A stretch of 64,000 nucleotides of DNA, taken from positions 20,249-84,248 of the forward strand of contig NZ_BCWY01000041.1 of the NCBI RefSeq assembly GCF_001894825.1. Reading direction: 5' to 3'. The translations under genes and the position numbers were made by a program. Positions 18,829 through 27,829 of the stretch are shown here, piece after piece; the stretch's first letter is position 1; each line of letters opens with the position of its first letter. Below the pieces are notes generated by a model. That model made no database searches. It saw only the letters and a list, made by a program, of their open reading frames with translations, and was not told where the DNA came from. The stretch is from Rhodococcus jostii NBRC 16295 (GTDB lineage: Bacteria; Actinomycetota; Actinomycetes; Mycobacteriales; Mycobacteriaceae).

Positions 18829-18945
18829 AGGTCCGATAGCCACGGCTAGCGGATGGTTGATCCAACGCGCGAACGTGATTCGAGCAAGCCCTAGTACAGC
18901 ATCCACCGAATCAACGGTGTACCAGGAGGGAGTCTGCGCGCATGT

Positions 18946-19665
18946 CACGCAGGTTTCGGTCGCCAATCGTGGCGAGATCGCTGTTCGCGCGTCCCGGGCC
19001 GCGTCTGAACTAGGTGCCGGGACGGTTGCGATGTTCCAATACAAGGATCACAGCTCCGGGACTTCGGTTGAAGGCCGACGAGGCTTACCGGCTCGGTGAA
19101 CCGAGTCGCCCTGTGTGCACCTATCTCTCGGTTGACGCGCGGCCCGTCGGACGCCGTCTATCCGGGGTACGGCTTCCTGTCGGAGAACCCGGTTCTTCCC
19201 GCCGCGTGCGCGGACGGGGGCATCACCTTCATCGGCCCGTCCACCCCAGACGCGTGCGGCCGGCCCTGCCAAGACGCGCGCCACGCTGAACCGACTGCTG
19301 TTCCCCAGCCCGACCCGGGTCCTACGAGAACCACAGCGAACAGTACTGTCACACCTCGCTGCTCTGGAGTAACCAGTTCTTCGACGGTCTCCAGAGCGGC
19401 GAGGGGCATAACGTTCAGCTCGCCCTCCGGGGTCCAGCTGCTGATCAGGCTCGGGCCATCTCTGAGCCGGACGAACGCGGCATGCGTAGGGTCATGTGCA
19501 TCCTGAACGGGCAGTTGCGCCGGTCCAGGGTGCGCGACCGGCCGATCGCCAGCGAAGTGTCGACCACGGAGAGGGCGGACAAGGCCAACCCCGAGCACGC
19601 TCCGCGCTCCGGCACGGTCACCCGCGTCGCCAATCCCCCGGGTGTCGCAGGTCCCGGAGATCTCC
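18946..19665 (+). pseudogene. pyc: Pyruvate carboxylase remnant with large internal deletion
   Basis: Fragments in all three frames match pyruvate carboxylase. The first are [34 protein letters not shown] and [14 protein letters not shown] from the N-terminal biotin-carboxylase domain. Immediately after GITFIGP the sequence continues with [26 protein letters not shown] and VMCILNGQL, which belong near the C-terminal end of the enzyme. About 880 residues in between are gone, and there are several frameshifts. A functional enzyme has about 1130 residues. The remnant sits between the FprB-like gene and the operator of the FMN-reductase operon. It is debris, probably carried along from a chromosomal locus. 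Confidence 0.85.
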
Positions 19666-19732
19666 TGGTCGTAGGGGAGTGGGGGCCCACGCAGGTCGAC
19701 CCTAGCAACCCTTGACCGCACCCAGAGTCGTG

Positions 19733-19751
19733 CGTACGATCGATCGTTAGT
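19733..19751. promoter_or_regulatory. CTAACG-type operator upstream of FMN reductase-RutA operon
   Basis: On the minus strand the site reads CTAACGATCGATCGTACG (19750-19733), with an internal CGATCG palindrome. It lies about 120 bases before the FMN reductase start and is the best representative of the 18-bp element. Confidence 0.65.
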
Positions 19752-19869
19752 AACGAGCAACACTGAAGGTGGCAGCCGCTCATTCTGCGGGGCTGTATTC
19801 AGGCGACGGAGGTAAAAGTGATCCAACAGCGTCCAGCCAACCCGCTCGGCGAGTGCGGGCGAGGCTGAC

Positions 19870-20436
19870 ATGAATATTGCCCTTGTCTACGGAACTGCGA
19901 GCCGGCCGGGCCGCTTGTGGAGCGTTCTTGAATCCTTTTCGGCCGCGGTGGGCCAGCAGCTGTCAAATGACAACGTCGTCAATCTGCATGAGGCGCCGGT
20001 TGATTGGGCAGATGGTCGCCCATTGGCCGAGCTGTCGGTGGCAACGCAGCATGCAGTAGACGTCGTTTCTACTTCGGACGCCGTCGTGCTCTTCTCGCCG
20101 GTATACCGAGCATCGATGCCCGGCGCACTCAAGAATTTTCTGGATCTTGTGCCCGTGGAGGCTCTGGAAAGCAAGGCCCTTGGACTGGTGTCGATGGGCG
20201 CGACGGCTCACCACTACCTTGCGGTCGACAATGAGATCAGACGGATCGGTTCGTGGTTTGGTGCCGTGGCACTTCCGACGAGCCTGTACCTGAGCGGGCA
20301 ATCGTTCGAAAACGGGGAACTCAAGGAAACGGCTCTGGCGGACGTCCAGTCCTTCGCCGACACGACTCGGGCGTTCACGCAACATCTGGAGAACATCGTG
20401 GTCCGTCCGCGCCCACTGGCGGCAATGTCTCGGTAG
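19870..20436 (+). CDS. NADPH-dependent FMN reductase (SsuE/MsuE-like)
   Basis: This 188-residue flavodoxin-fold protein starts NIALVYGTASRPGRLW, a phosphate-binding loop for FMN. It continues with VVLFSPVYRASMPGALKNFLD, the classical NADPH-dependent FMN reductase motif. Such enzymes supply reduced FMN to two-component monooxygenases. The next gene, a RutA homologue, is exactly such a monooxygenase and lies 122 bases downstream, so pairing is very likely. This is a different fold from RutF, the reductase of the E. coli Rut system. The gene is first in a rightward operon behind an 18-bp operator. Confidence 0.92.
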   Translation: MNIALVYGTASRPGRLWSVLESFSAAVGQQLSNDNVVNLHEAPVDWADGRPLAELSVATQHAVDVVSTSDAVVLFSPVYRASMPGALKNFLDLVPVEALESKALGLVSMGATAHHYLAVDNEIRRIGSWFGAVALPTSLYLSGQSFENGELKETALADVQSFADTTRAFTQHLENIVVRPRPLAAMSR

Positions 20437-20558
20437 CGCCTTCGAGGCGCGTGGCATTGATCGATCAAATGCCCACTCACAAATCGACGTACACATTCAT
20501 ATCGCAGTACCGGCCACTCTGTCTTCCGTGGTCCGGACCGATTCTTCGAGGAGCATCC

Positions 20559-21659
20559 ATGACCAAGATCGGTGTTTTTATCCCTATCAACAACAACGGT
20601 TGGCTGCTGTCATCCACGTCCCCGCAGTACATGCCTACTTTCGAACTGAACAAAGAAATTGCTCGGCGCGCCGAGCACTACGATCTGGACTTCTTGCTCT
20701 CGATGATCAAATGGCGCGGATACGGGGGCGAGACCGAGTACTGGGATTACGGCTTGGAGTCCTTCACTCTGATGGCGGGTCTGGCTGCCGTGACGGAGAA
20801 GATCGATCTGTACGCATCGATCGCAGTTCTCACGATGCCGCCGGCCGTCGTTGCCCGCATGGCTGTGACCATCGATTCCATCGCGCCCGGACGGTTTGGT
20901 GTGAACATCGTTTCTGGTTGGGCGAAGGCCGAATACGATCAGATGGGCATCTGGCCCGGCGACGAGTACTTCGGCTATCGCTACGATTACTCCTCCGAGT
21001 ACATGCAAATCATGCGGGAGCTGTGGGAGACAGGGCGCTCGAACTTCAAGGGGGAGCATTTCCAGATGGACGACTGCCATCTGCTGCCACGCCCCTCGCA
21101 GCCCATCAAGGTCGTGTCCGCGGGTCAGAGCGATCGGGGCATGAAGTTTGTGGCGGACTACTGCGACTACGGTTTCGTGGTCGACAATGGAGTAAATGTC
21201 CCCAAGGACATCGCGCCGACCGTGGAGCGGCTCAACGTCGCCAAGGGTGAATCCAGCAACGAAATCGGCTGCTATGTTTTGCAATTGGTAATTGCTGCCG
21301 AGACGGATGAAGAAGCAATGAAGAAGTGGGAGACGTACAACCAGGGCGCAGACGCCGAGGCAATGGCCGCGATGGGATTGATCAGCGCCGCCGATCCGAC
21401 TGTGTCGAGTGGAGTGACGACCAGTTCGACCATCAACAACGCACTGAAGGCGAAAGTTGCCGTTCCTCACGTCATCTGCGGTTCATACGAAACGGTCGCA
21501 CGTTCACTCGATGACGTCGCAGCTATTCCCGGTGTCTCGGGCGTAATGCTGATCTTCGACGATTATCTCGTCGGGATCGAACAGTTCGGCCAGTACATCC
21601 AGCCGTTGATGAAGAGCCGCTCCGAAATCGGTGAGTCTCTGTCGGCGACCGGATCGTGA
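20559..21659 (+). CDS. RutA-like FMN-dependent monooxygenase
   Basis: This 366-residue luciferase-fold enzyme is strikingly similar to E. coli RutA (pyrimidine monooxygenase). Shared stretches are IGVFIPINNNGWLLS, QYMPTFELNKEI, SFTLMAGLAAVTEKI, EYDQMGIWPGDEYF and QPLMKSRSE. From memory of RutA, the residues lining its oxygen pocket are Asn134 and Glu143; these align with Asn116 and Glu125 here, and Thr105 aligns with Ser87. RutA opens uracil with reduced flavin and oxygen. The Rut partners (RutB-RutF) are absent; an FMN reductase precedes and an amidase follows. The substrate is therefore probably another cyclic amide, N-heterocycle or similar compound. The ATG at 20559 has GAGGAG upstream. 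Confidence 0.9.
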   Translation: MTKIGVFIPINNNGWLLSSTSPQYMPTFELNKEIARRAEHYDLDFLLSMIKWRGYGGETEYWDYGLESFTLMAGLAAVTEKIDLYASIAVLTMPPAVVARMAVTIDSIAPGRFGVNIVSGWAKAEYDQMGIWPGDEYFGYRYDYSSEYMQIMRELWETGRSNFKGEHFQMDDCHLLPRPSQPIKVVSAGQSDRGMKFVADYCDYGFVVDNGVNVPKDIAPTVERLNVAKGESSNEIGCYVLQLVIAAETDEEAMKKWETYNQGADAEAMAAMGLISAADPTVSSGVTTSSTINNALKAKVAVPHVICGSYETVARSLDDVAAIPGVSGVMLIFDDYLVGIEQFGQYIQPLMKSRSEIGESLSATGS

Positions 21660-21693
21660 TGATGTGGCGCGCTGAGGTGGGAAGGGCTGAGCT

Positions 21694-23073
21694 GTGATCG
21701 AACCCCACATGCTGACCGGTTCGGAAGCCCTCCCTCTTCTTCGAACGGGCCAGCTCACAGTGGAAGGACTGGCGAGGTCCTGCCTGAAGCGCGTCGCGGA
21801 GCGAGACTTCAGCGTGCGGGCCTGGTCATACCTCGATCCAGACGCGGTACTGGCCGAAGCTCGGCGCCTCGACCGCGAAGAGCGGAAGGGGCCCCTGCAC
21901 GGCATCCCGATTGGCGTGAAGGACGTGATCCTCACCAAGAACATGCCAACACAACAGAATTCACCAATCTATGCAGACGATTCTCCGAGGATCGATGCCG
22001 CGTGCATCCAGACGCTGCGGGCTGCGGGTGCCCTCATCTTCGGTAAGACGGTGACTACCGAGTTCGCGGCAACTGCGTCGGGCGGGCCGACTAGAAACCC
22101 GCATGACCTCGCGCGGACGCCGGGCGGTTCCTCGAGCGGATCCGGCGCTGCGGTGGCCGACTTTCACGTCCCGATCACGCTTGCGACGCAGACGGGCGGC
22201 TCGACCATCCGTCCAGCTTCCTACAACGGTATTTCAGCCCTGAAGCCCACCTGGAATGCGATCAACAGAGAAGGTCTCAAGATCTTCGTCCCGTCCACCG
22301 ACACTCTCGGGTTTTGTGCACGCTCAATCCAGGATCTCGAACTGCTTGCGGACGTCTTCCAGCTCGAGGACTGTGTGCCCACCAAGCGAATCGAATTGTC
22401 CGATGCTCGCGTTGGCCTCTATCAGGGTCCCGCCTGGGACCGGGCAGAGGACGCCACTCGAGCGGCCATGAACCTCGGCGCCGCCCTGCTTCGTGATGCG
22501 GGCGCCCATGTCGACGAGCTGACCTTGCCGTCAGCCTTCGACGACGTGCTGACCCAGTTTGGGATCATTTTGGCCGGGGAGGCTCGAACGAGCTTTCTGC
22601 ACGAAGCGCTCATGCACCCCGATATTCTTCGCGACGAGTTTATGGCCTTCGTCGATGACCGGAACACGGTGTCGCGACGGGACCTCGTCGATGCGTATGA
22701 CAAGGTCGCATCACTTCGACGGATCTTCGACGAAAGAGCAGGCGCTTTCGACGCCGTGCTGACGCCTAGCGTGCCGGGCGAGGCACCACCCGGAATCGAC
22801 CGCACCGGAGATCCGGTCTTCAACTCGATGTGGACCGTGTTGCACACACCGGTCGTCAACATTCCGGGGTTTTCCGGTCCGAACGGCCTGCCGGTCGGAC
22901 TCTCCTTGGTGTCGCCGCGCTACACCGACCGGCAACTCCTCGCAATCTCCGCGGAAGTAACCGACCTGTTCGTCGCCAAAGGAGGCTGGAGGCTCGACGC
23001 GGATAAACGCCGCGAAAGTGCGGCGGCACAACGTGGTGCGCTTGTCGACCAGAGCATGCCGGTAAGGGGATAG
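21694..23073 (+). CDS. Amidase-signature family hydrolase
   Basis: This 459-residue protein has the complete amidase-signature triad: Lys76 in GVKD, cis-Ser146 in GGSSSGSGAAV (144-154) and nucleophilic Ser170 in QTGGSTIRPASYNG. It hydrolyses an amide or ester bond in the cytoplasm. It starts at GTG, 34 bases after the RutA-like gene, with GGAAGGG upstream. Following a ring-opening monooxygenase, a role in hydrolysing the linear amide or ureido product is the natural reading (inference). It would then take the place that RutB, an unrelated hydrolase, holds in the Rut pathway. Confidence 0.92.
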   Translation: MIEPHMLTGSEALPLLRTGQLTVEGLARSCLKRVAERDFSVRAWSYLDPDAVLAEARRLDREERKGPLHGIPIGVKDVILTKNMPTQQNSPIYADDSPRIDAACIQTLRAAGALIFGKTVTTEFAATASGGPTRNPHDLARTPGGSSSGSGAAVADFHVPITLATQTGGSTIRPASYNGISALKPTWNAINREGLKIFVPSTDTLGFCARSIQDLELLADVFQLEDCVPTKRIELSDARVGLYQGPAWDRAEDATRAAMNLGAALLRDAGAHVDELTLPSAFDDVLTQFGIILAGEARTSFLHEALMHPDILRDEFMAFVDDRNTVSRRDLVDAYDKVASLRRIFDERAGAFDAVLTPSVPGEAPPGIDRTGDPVFNSMWTVLHTPVVNIPGFSGPNGLPVGLSLVSPRYTDRQLLAISAEVTDLFVAKGGWRLDADKRRESAAAQRGALVDQSMPVRG

Positions 23074-23126
23074 CTGTGTCAGGAGGTATTGACTCGCCGC
23101 AGCACGTCGAAGAAGGGAGCCGGTCG

Positions 23127-24422
23127 ATGCGGACCCCGCGAGTGGTGATTGTCGGATCGTCGGTTGCAGGCGTTCGAGTAGCGCAATCGTTGCGTACGTG
23201 TGAGTACACCGGTGAGGTTGTCCTCGTCGGTGAAGAACTCGAGTTGCCCTATGACAAGCCGCCGTTGTCCAAGGGGCTGTTGGCCGGCGGTGAGCGTGCG
23301 CCCAAATTGTCGTTGTTGTCGGCCGAGGAAGCCGACGCCGCGGGCATCGAATTGGTTCTGGGCAGGTGCGCCGTTCATCTGGATGTGCCGGGTCGTGAGG
23401 TTGTGCTCGCCGGTGGTGAGCGGCTGGCCTTCGATGACGTGGTGATCGCGACGGGTGCCCGGGCGCGCCCTTCGCCGTGGGGGCGCCCCGACGGTGTGCA
23501 TGTGTTGCGCTCGTTGGCGGATGCCTCCGCGTTGCGCGCCGACCTTGCGCGGGGTGGCCACCTGGTGGTGATCGGCGGCGGGTTCATCGGATCCGAAGTC
23601 GCCTCGACGGCTCGCGGCCTGGGCCTCGAGGTGACGGTGGTCGACCCCCAGGCTGTCCCGATGAGCCGTGTTCTCAACCCGGAGATCGGCCGGTTGTTCA
23701 CGGAGTTGCATGAACGTAACGGGGTCCGGACCAGGTTCGGTGTCGGTGTGGAGGGGATCGACGGCGTTCGGGGAGCGTTGCGGGTTCACCTGTCGGACGG
23801 ATCGGTCCTGGATGCGGCCACAGTGGTGATAGGCATCGGTGCCATCCCGAATGACGGGTGGCTGAGTTCGTCCGGTTTGCGGGTCGACGACGGGCTGGTA
23901 TGCGATGAGTACAGTCGGGCGGTCGGAGCTCCCCGGGTGTACGCGGTTGGTGATGTTGCGCGCTGGTATCACCCGACGTATGCGACGCTGGTGCGTGTCG
24001 AGCATTGGACGAATGCTGTCGAACAGGCGGCGTGTGTGGCGCACAACATTACTCATCCGGAGCGACCGCGTACGCATGCGCCGTTGGAGTACGTCTGGAG
24101 CGATCAGTACGACTGGAAGGTTCAGATCGCGGGGCGTACTGGTGGGGACTTCGAGCATTGTGTGGTGACGGGTCCGGAGCCGGGTCGGTCGTTTGCAGTG
24201 TTGTACGGCGATAGCGACCGGGCCCTGCGGGGTGTGGTTGCCGTCAATTGGGTGCGTGCTCTGGTGGAGTGTCGTCGCGCGCTCAGTGACGGTGGCGCTG
24301 TGTCGGTCGGGGAGATACGCGAGAAGATCGCCTCGCTGGTGAACCCCAAGCCTCGATTGGATCGGGCGAACTCCAACCGGGCGCCTATGCGCTCCAGTGG
24401 TAGTCCCAGCCTCGACCCGTAA
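23127..24422 (+). CDS. FAD-dependent ferredoxin/rubredoxin reductase-like oxidoreductase
   Basis: This is a 431-residue two-dinucleotide-domain flavoprotein of the putidaredoxin/rhodocoxin reductase class. The N-terminal FAD motif is VIVGSSVAGVRVAQSLR. The NAD motif is VIGGGFIGSEVASTARGLGL. A C-terminal YAVGDVARW segment contacts FAD. ATG 23127 has AGGGAG upstream; a GTG at 23076 is an alternative that would add 17 residues. It follows the amidase after 53 bases. Enzymes of this class reduce small ferredoxins for P450s or Rieske oxygenases. With the FprB-like protein it makes two reductases and one ferredoxin in the cluster, without a visible oxygenase. Confidence 0.9.
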   Translation: MRTPRVVIVGSSVAGVRVAQSLRTCEYTGEVVLVGEELELPYDKPPLSKGLLAGGERAPKLSLLSAEEADAAGIELVLGRCAVHLDVPGREVVLAGGERLAFDDVVIATGARARPSPWGRPDGVHVLRSLADASALRADLARGGHLVVIGGGFIGSEVASTARGLGLEVTVVDPQAVPMSRVLNPEIGRLFTELHERNGVRTRFGVGVEGIDGVRGALRVHLSDGSVLDAATVVIGIGAIPNDGWLSSSGLRVDDGLVCDEYSRAVGAPRVYAVGDVARWYHPTYATLVRVEHWTNAVEQAACVAHNITHPERPRTHAPLEYVWSDQYDWKVQIAGRTGGDFEHCVVTGPEPGRSFAVLYGDSDRALRGVVAVNWVRALVECRRALSDGGAVSVGEIREKIASLVNPKPRLDRANSNRAPMRSSGSPSLDP

Positions 24423-24494
24423 GGGTCGATATCCGCAAGCACATGATCGGCGAACGCCATCCCTTCGCACAACACAGGAAGAGCTGAGTATCAA

Positions 24495-25697
24495 ATGAGA
24501 GAAGCTGTGATCGTCTCCACGGCGCGGACGCCGATCGGCAAGGCGAACCGCGGGGCGTTCAACGACACTCAGGCCCAGGAGCTCGCGGCCCATGCGATCT
24601 CGCACGCCGTTCAGCGCGCCGGACTCGACGGCGGTGAGATCGACGACGTGATCCTCGGGTGCGCACTGCAGCAGGGTTCCTCGGGTGGAAACGTTGCCCG
24701 GCAGGCGGCGCTACGTGCGGGTTTGCCGGAGACCGTGTCGGGCATGACGATCGACCGTCAATGTTCGTCGGGGTTAATGGCGATCGCGACGGCGGCAAAG
24801 CAGATCATCAGCGACGGAATGTCGATCGCGGTCGGCGGTGGTGTGGAGTCGATTTCGCTGGTCCAGAATGATCACGCCAACAACTATCGCGCCGCCGATC
24901 CCTGGCTGGTCGAGCACAAACCGTCCATTTACCGGCCGATGTTGGAGACCGCCGAGATTGTTGCCGAGCGATATGGAGTGAGCCGGGACCGGCAGGACGA
25001 GTACGCCCTGTTGTCGCAGCAGCGCACCGCGGCGGCGCAGGACGCGGGCCGGTTCGATCGTGAGATCGTCGCGTTGCCCAGTATCAAGACGGTCATTGAC
25101 CGGGAGACGGGGGAGGTGCGCAGGGAGCGGGTGACGCTGACCAGGGACGAGGGCAACCGTGCGTCGACCACTCTCGAGGGTTTGCAGGGTCTGCGCGCGG
25201 TGCTGCCGGACGGCCAGGTCAGCACGGTATCGACCGTGACGGCGGGCAACTCGTCGCAATTGTCGGATGGTGCGTCGGCGTCGGTACTGATGGAGGCGGG
25301 GGAGGCGCAGCGGCGTGGATTGACGCCGCTCGGCCTGTATCGGGGTATTGCGGTGGCCGGGTGTGAGCCGGATGAGATGGGCATCGGTCCGGTGTTCGCA
25401 GTTCCGAAACTGCTGAAGGCGCATGACCTCACGATCGATGACATCGGCCTGTGGGAGCTCAACGAGGCGTTCGCGTCGCAGGCGGTGTACTGCCGAGACG
25501 AGCTCGGTATCAATCCAGAGCGGTTCAACGTGAACGGTGGCGGCATCTCGGTCGGGCACCCGTACGGGATGACCGGTGCCCGGCTGGTGGGCCACGCGTT
25601 GATCGAAGCCAAGCGTCGTGGTGAACGGTACGTGGTAATCACGATGTGTGTCGGCGGTGGCATGGGTGCCGCCGGCCTGTTCGAGGTCACCGAGTGA
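24495..25697 (+). CDS. Acetyl-CoA acyltransferase (thiolase)
   Basis: This 400-residue thiolase has all active-site elements: the nucleophilic Cys in [14 protein letters not shown] (near residue 90), the His in [17 protein letters not shown], and the second Cys in [14 protein letters not shown]. It cleaves a 3-oxoacyl-CoA to acetyl-CoA (or propionyl-CoA) and a shortened acyl-CoA, the last step of beta-oxidation. It follows the ferredoxin reductase by 72 bases on the same strand and is probably the last intact gene of the FMN reductase-RutA operon. A decayed kinase-like remnant follows. Confidence 0.94.
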   Translation: MREAVIVSTARTPIGKANRGAFNDTQAQELAAHAISHAVQRAGLDGGEIDDVILGCALQQGSSGGNVARQAALRAGLPETVSGMTIDRQCSSGLMAIATAAKQIISDGMSIAVGGGVESISLVQNDHANNYRAADPWLVEHKPSIYRPMLETAEIVAERYGVSRDRQDEYALLSQQRTAAAQDAGRFDREIVALPSIKTVIDRETGEVRRERVTLTRDEGNRASTTLEGLQGLRAVLPDGQVSTVSTVTAGNSSQLSDGASASVLMEAGEAQRRGLTPLGLYRGIAVAGCEPDEMGIGPVFAVPKLLKAHDLTIDDIGLWELNEAFASQAVYCRDELGINPERFNVNGGGISVGHPYGMTGARLVGHALIEAKRRGERYVVITMCVGGGMGAAGLFEVTE

Positions 25698-25739
25698 CGA
25701 CCGGCGGTGGCAATGTCGAGTGCTCTGGTCGACTGAGAG

Positions 25740-26095
25740 ATGGCCACGATCGGTGACTACTGGCCGATCTCGCGTTGCACCTGGTCTATCGCGATCCTGC
25801 CTTCGACCCAATCCCGGACGGGTTCGCGGCTTCCACCAGCGATCATTTGCCTTCGATTCCGGAAATGGCACAGCGTTACGCCACGGCCTCCTCTCGGGAT
25901 CCGGGCAACCTGGACTTCTATCTCGTGCTCGGTTACTTCAAGCTGGCTGTCATTGCCGGAATCCACGCCCGCTACATATACGGGAATACGCGTCGAACGG
26001 GGTTCGATCGGGTAGGCGAAGCCGTCCCCGACCTAGCGGCAGCTGGTCTTCGGGCATTGGGCGTGGCCCGCAGGTATTGGGATCGAAGCACATTG
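25740..26095 (+). pseudogene. C-terminal remnant of an APH-like kinase (ACAD10/11 kinase-domain family)
   Basis: The start MATIGD and, after a frameshift near 25760, LHLVYRDPAFDPIP, MAQRYATASSRDPGNLDFYL, GYFKLAVIAGIHARYIYGN and TRRTGFDRVGEAVPDL match the C-terminal third of aminoglycoside-phosphotransferase-like proteins that act with ACAD10/11-type dehydrogenases. The N-terminal two thirds, with the kinase catalytic loop, are absent. It lies between the thiolase and an SDR. The ACAD10/11-like dehydrogenase at 747-1961 would be a logical former partner. Confidence 0.75.
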
Positions 26096-26153
26096 TCGGG
26101 CAAGGGCTGCCGACTACGGCAAGGTCGCCGCACAACACAGAGAGGAATCCGAA

Positions 26154-27074
26154 GTGAATCAAGCTTCGCCCGGAGGGCAGGTCGTGATCGTGACGGGGGC
26201 GGGACAGGGAATCGGCCGGGCTGAGGCGCTTGCGTTTGCCCGTCTTGGTTCTCGTGTCGTAGTCAACGATGTGGCGGTAGAGCATGCCGATGCTGTGGTC
26301 AGCGAGATTGCGAAACTCGGAGGCCGAGCGGTTGCCAGCTACGACTCGGTTGCGACCGCCGAGGGCGGTGCGGCCATTGTCGACCTCGCTCTGAGCCGGT
26401 ATGGCACCGTGGATGTCGTGGTTAACAACGCTGGCTTCCTGCGGCCGGCGCTGTTCGAGGACCTAACGGTGGCCAACATCGAGGAAATCATCGACGTCCA
26501 CCTCAAGGCGGCCTTCTTCGTGACACAGCCGGCGTGGCGTGTGATGAAGAGCAATGGCTATGGCCGTGTGGTGATGACCGGTTCGAGCGCCGGAATGTTC
26601 GGGCAGGGCGCCAACAGCAACTACTGTGCGGCCAAGGGAGGAGTCTTCGGGCTGACCCGGGCACTTGCTGTCGAGGGAGCTGATCACGGAATTGGCGTGA
26701 ATCTGGTACTTCCCTTTGCCTCGACCACGATCAGCGCCAGCAATCCCATCCCGGGCATCAGCGTGCAACGGGAACGATACGGCGGTTCCTATGACGGCAG
26801 ACTGGCGGAGCGTCGCACGGTGGATTCCGTTGCACCGTTGGTTGCCTATCTCGGCAGTCCCGAGTGCAGCCTCTCCGGCGAAGTATTCTCCGCGTGCGCA
26901 GGACGCTACGCTCGGGTGTTCGTGGGAATCGGGCGGGGGTGGACGGCGCCCGACGTCGACCTCGTTTCACCGTCAACGATCTCCGAGCATCTATCCGAGA
27001 TCAGAGTGGCGGAGCCGTATATCGAACCCGAAAACATATTTGCTGAGGTCGCTGAAGTCGCGCGCGCACTGTAA
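26154..27074 (+). CDS. SDR family oxidoreductase (17-beta-HSD4-like)
   Basis: This 306-residue SDR has the cofactor motif VTGAGQGIGRAEALAFARLG, the NNAG motif (VVNNAGFLRPA), the catalytic Ser in VVMTGSSAGMFGQ and the Tyr/Lys pair in NYCAAKGG. The C-terminal part is longer than in classical SDRs and resembles the dehydrogenase domain of multifunctional 3-hydroxyacyl-CoA dehydrogenases. It likely oxidises a 3-hydroxyacyl-CoA, which would fit the thiolase upstream. ATG or a GTG at 26154 follows GAGAGGAATCCGAA. It lies after the kinase remnant on the same strand and may still be in the operon. Confidence 0.88.
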   Translation: MNQASPGGQVVIVTGAGQGIGRAEALAFARLGSRVVVNDVAVEHADAVVSEIAKLGGRAVASYDSVATAEGGAAIVDLALSRYGTVDVVVNNAGFLRPALFEDLTVANIEEIIDVHLKAAFFVTQPAWRVMKSNGYGRVVMTGSSAGMFGQGANSNYCAAKGGVFGLTRALAVEGADHGIGVNLVLPFASTTISASNPIPGISVQRERYGGSYDGRLAERRTVDSVAPLVAYLGSPECSLSGEVFSACAGRYARVFVGIGRGWTAPDVDLVSPSTISEHLSEIRVAEPYIEPENIFAEVAEVARAL

Positions 27075-27562
27075 GTGCTAGGCGCAAATACCGGCGCCGC
27101 AGATCAGAATAGGGTGTTGCCCCGTATCCATCCGTTTCGCTGGAGACGTCTCGCCGGGGCTACCGAGAGCCGCCCTCCGTCGCGGTGCGAGTGATGAGGA
27201 GGTAGCACAGTTGTGGCGCGAAGCGATGTGGGACAAAACGCCGGCCACGCTATCGACTCGGACGGATTCGAGTCGCAGAAGCGCACCATGGGGGCGATCG
27301 GTGGCTGAGTGGTCCGGTACTACGCGGCTGCGGCGGAGTCCCCTCGGCGCAACGACGGGGCCGTGCAGACACGAGAAGGTGTGAGGCTCGGAGAGCTCTA
27401 GGACGCGCTAGGTGCGCTGCACGGCCCACAGATGGAGCGGGTCCTGGCAGTCGCAGCCGTTGTGCATGATGACGAGCTCACCCGAGACCGGCACGTGCCG
27501 GTGTGGAACGTTGTGGTATCACCACCACCACCGCGGAATGACATCATGATTGCGAGGAATCA
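27075..27562. other. Intergenic stretch without recognisable gene
   Basis: About 490 bases. Only short frames with no recognisable product. A run of CACCACCACCACC-like bases occurs near 27520. Confidence 0.5.
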
Positions 27563-27829
27563 ATGAATCCGGACGACAAGGACATATTCGACTTCGCGCG
27601 TCTGTGGATACCCTATGGTGGGCCATGTCGCGGGGACATCCTGGTGAAGTTCGGCATGACACCGTCCCGTTTCTACGGGCACCTCACGCGAATTGTCGAG
27701 GAGGCCGGAGTAGCGCTGCTGTCGCCCGAGGAGAGGCGGTTCCTTGATCGCCTCAACGCCCATTCCAAGTCGACCGCGCCGAGGAAACCGCCCAGAATAA
27801 ATGCTGAATCATCACGCAGTGCACCGTAG
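27563..27829 (+). CDS. Small DUF3263-like protein
   Basis: This 88-residue protein has a central segment (FDFARLWIPYGGPCRGDILV, then KFGMTPSRFYGHLTRIVEEA) that fits the actinobacterial DUF3263 family of small proteins, which usually read FxxxWWxxxGxKexaIrerFGmsatRYYqxLn. The family probably has a helix-turn-helix-like fold, but its role is unknown. The ATG follows GCGAGGAATCA. The protein stands alone between two gene blocks. The C-terminal tail is basic and Ser/Pro-rich, which suggests disorder. Confidence 0.7.
   Translation: MNPDDKDIFDFARLWIPYGGPCRGDILVKFGMTPSRFYGHLTRIVEEAGVALLSPEERRFLDRLNAHSKSTAPRKPPRINAESSRSAP

Noticed and set aside
17644..19044. 466-codon leftward open frame over the FprB-like gene
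   Set aside because: It lies opposite a clear flavoprotein gene, its product is rich in Arg/His/Asp with no domain, and it is a mirror of the GC-rich codon pattern.
23079..25871. Two long leftward open frames (508 and 365 codons) over the ferredoxin reductase and thiolase
   Set aside because: Both are antisense to well-supported enzymes with perfect active-site motifs and have no recognisable product.
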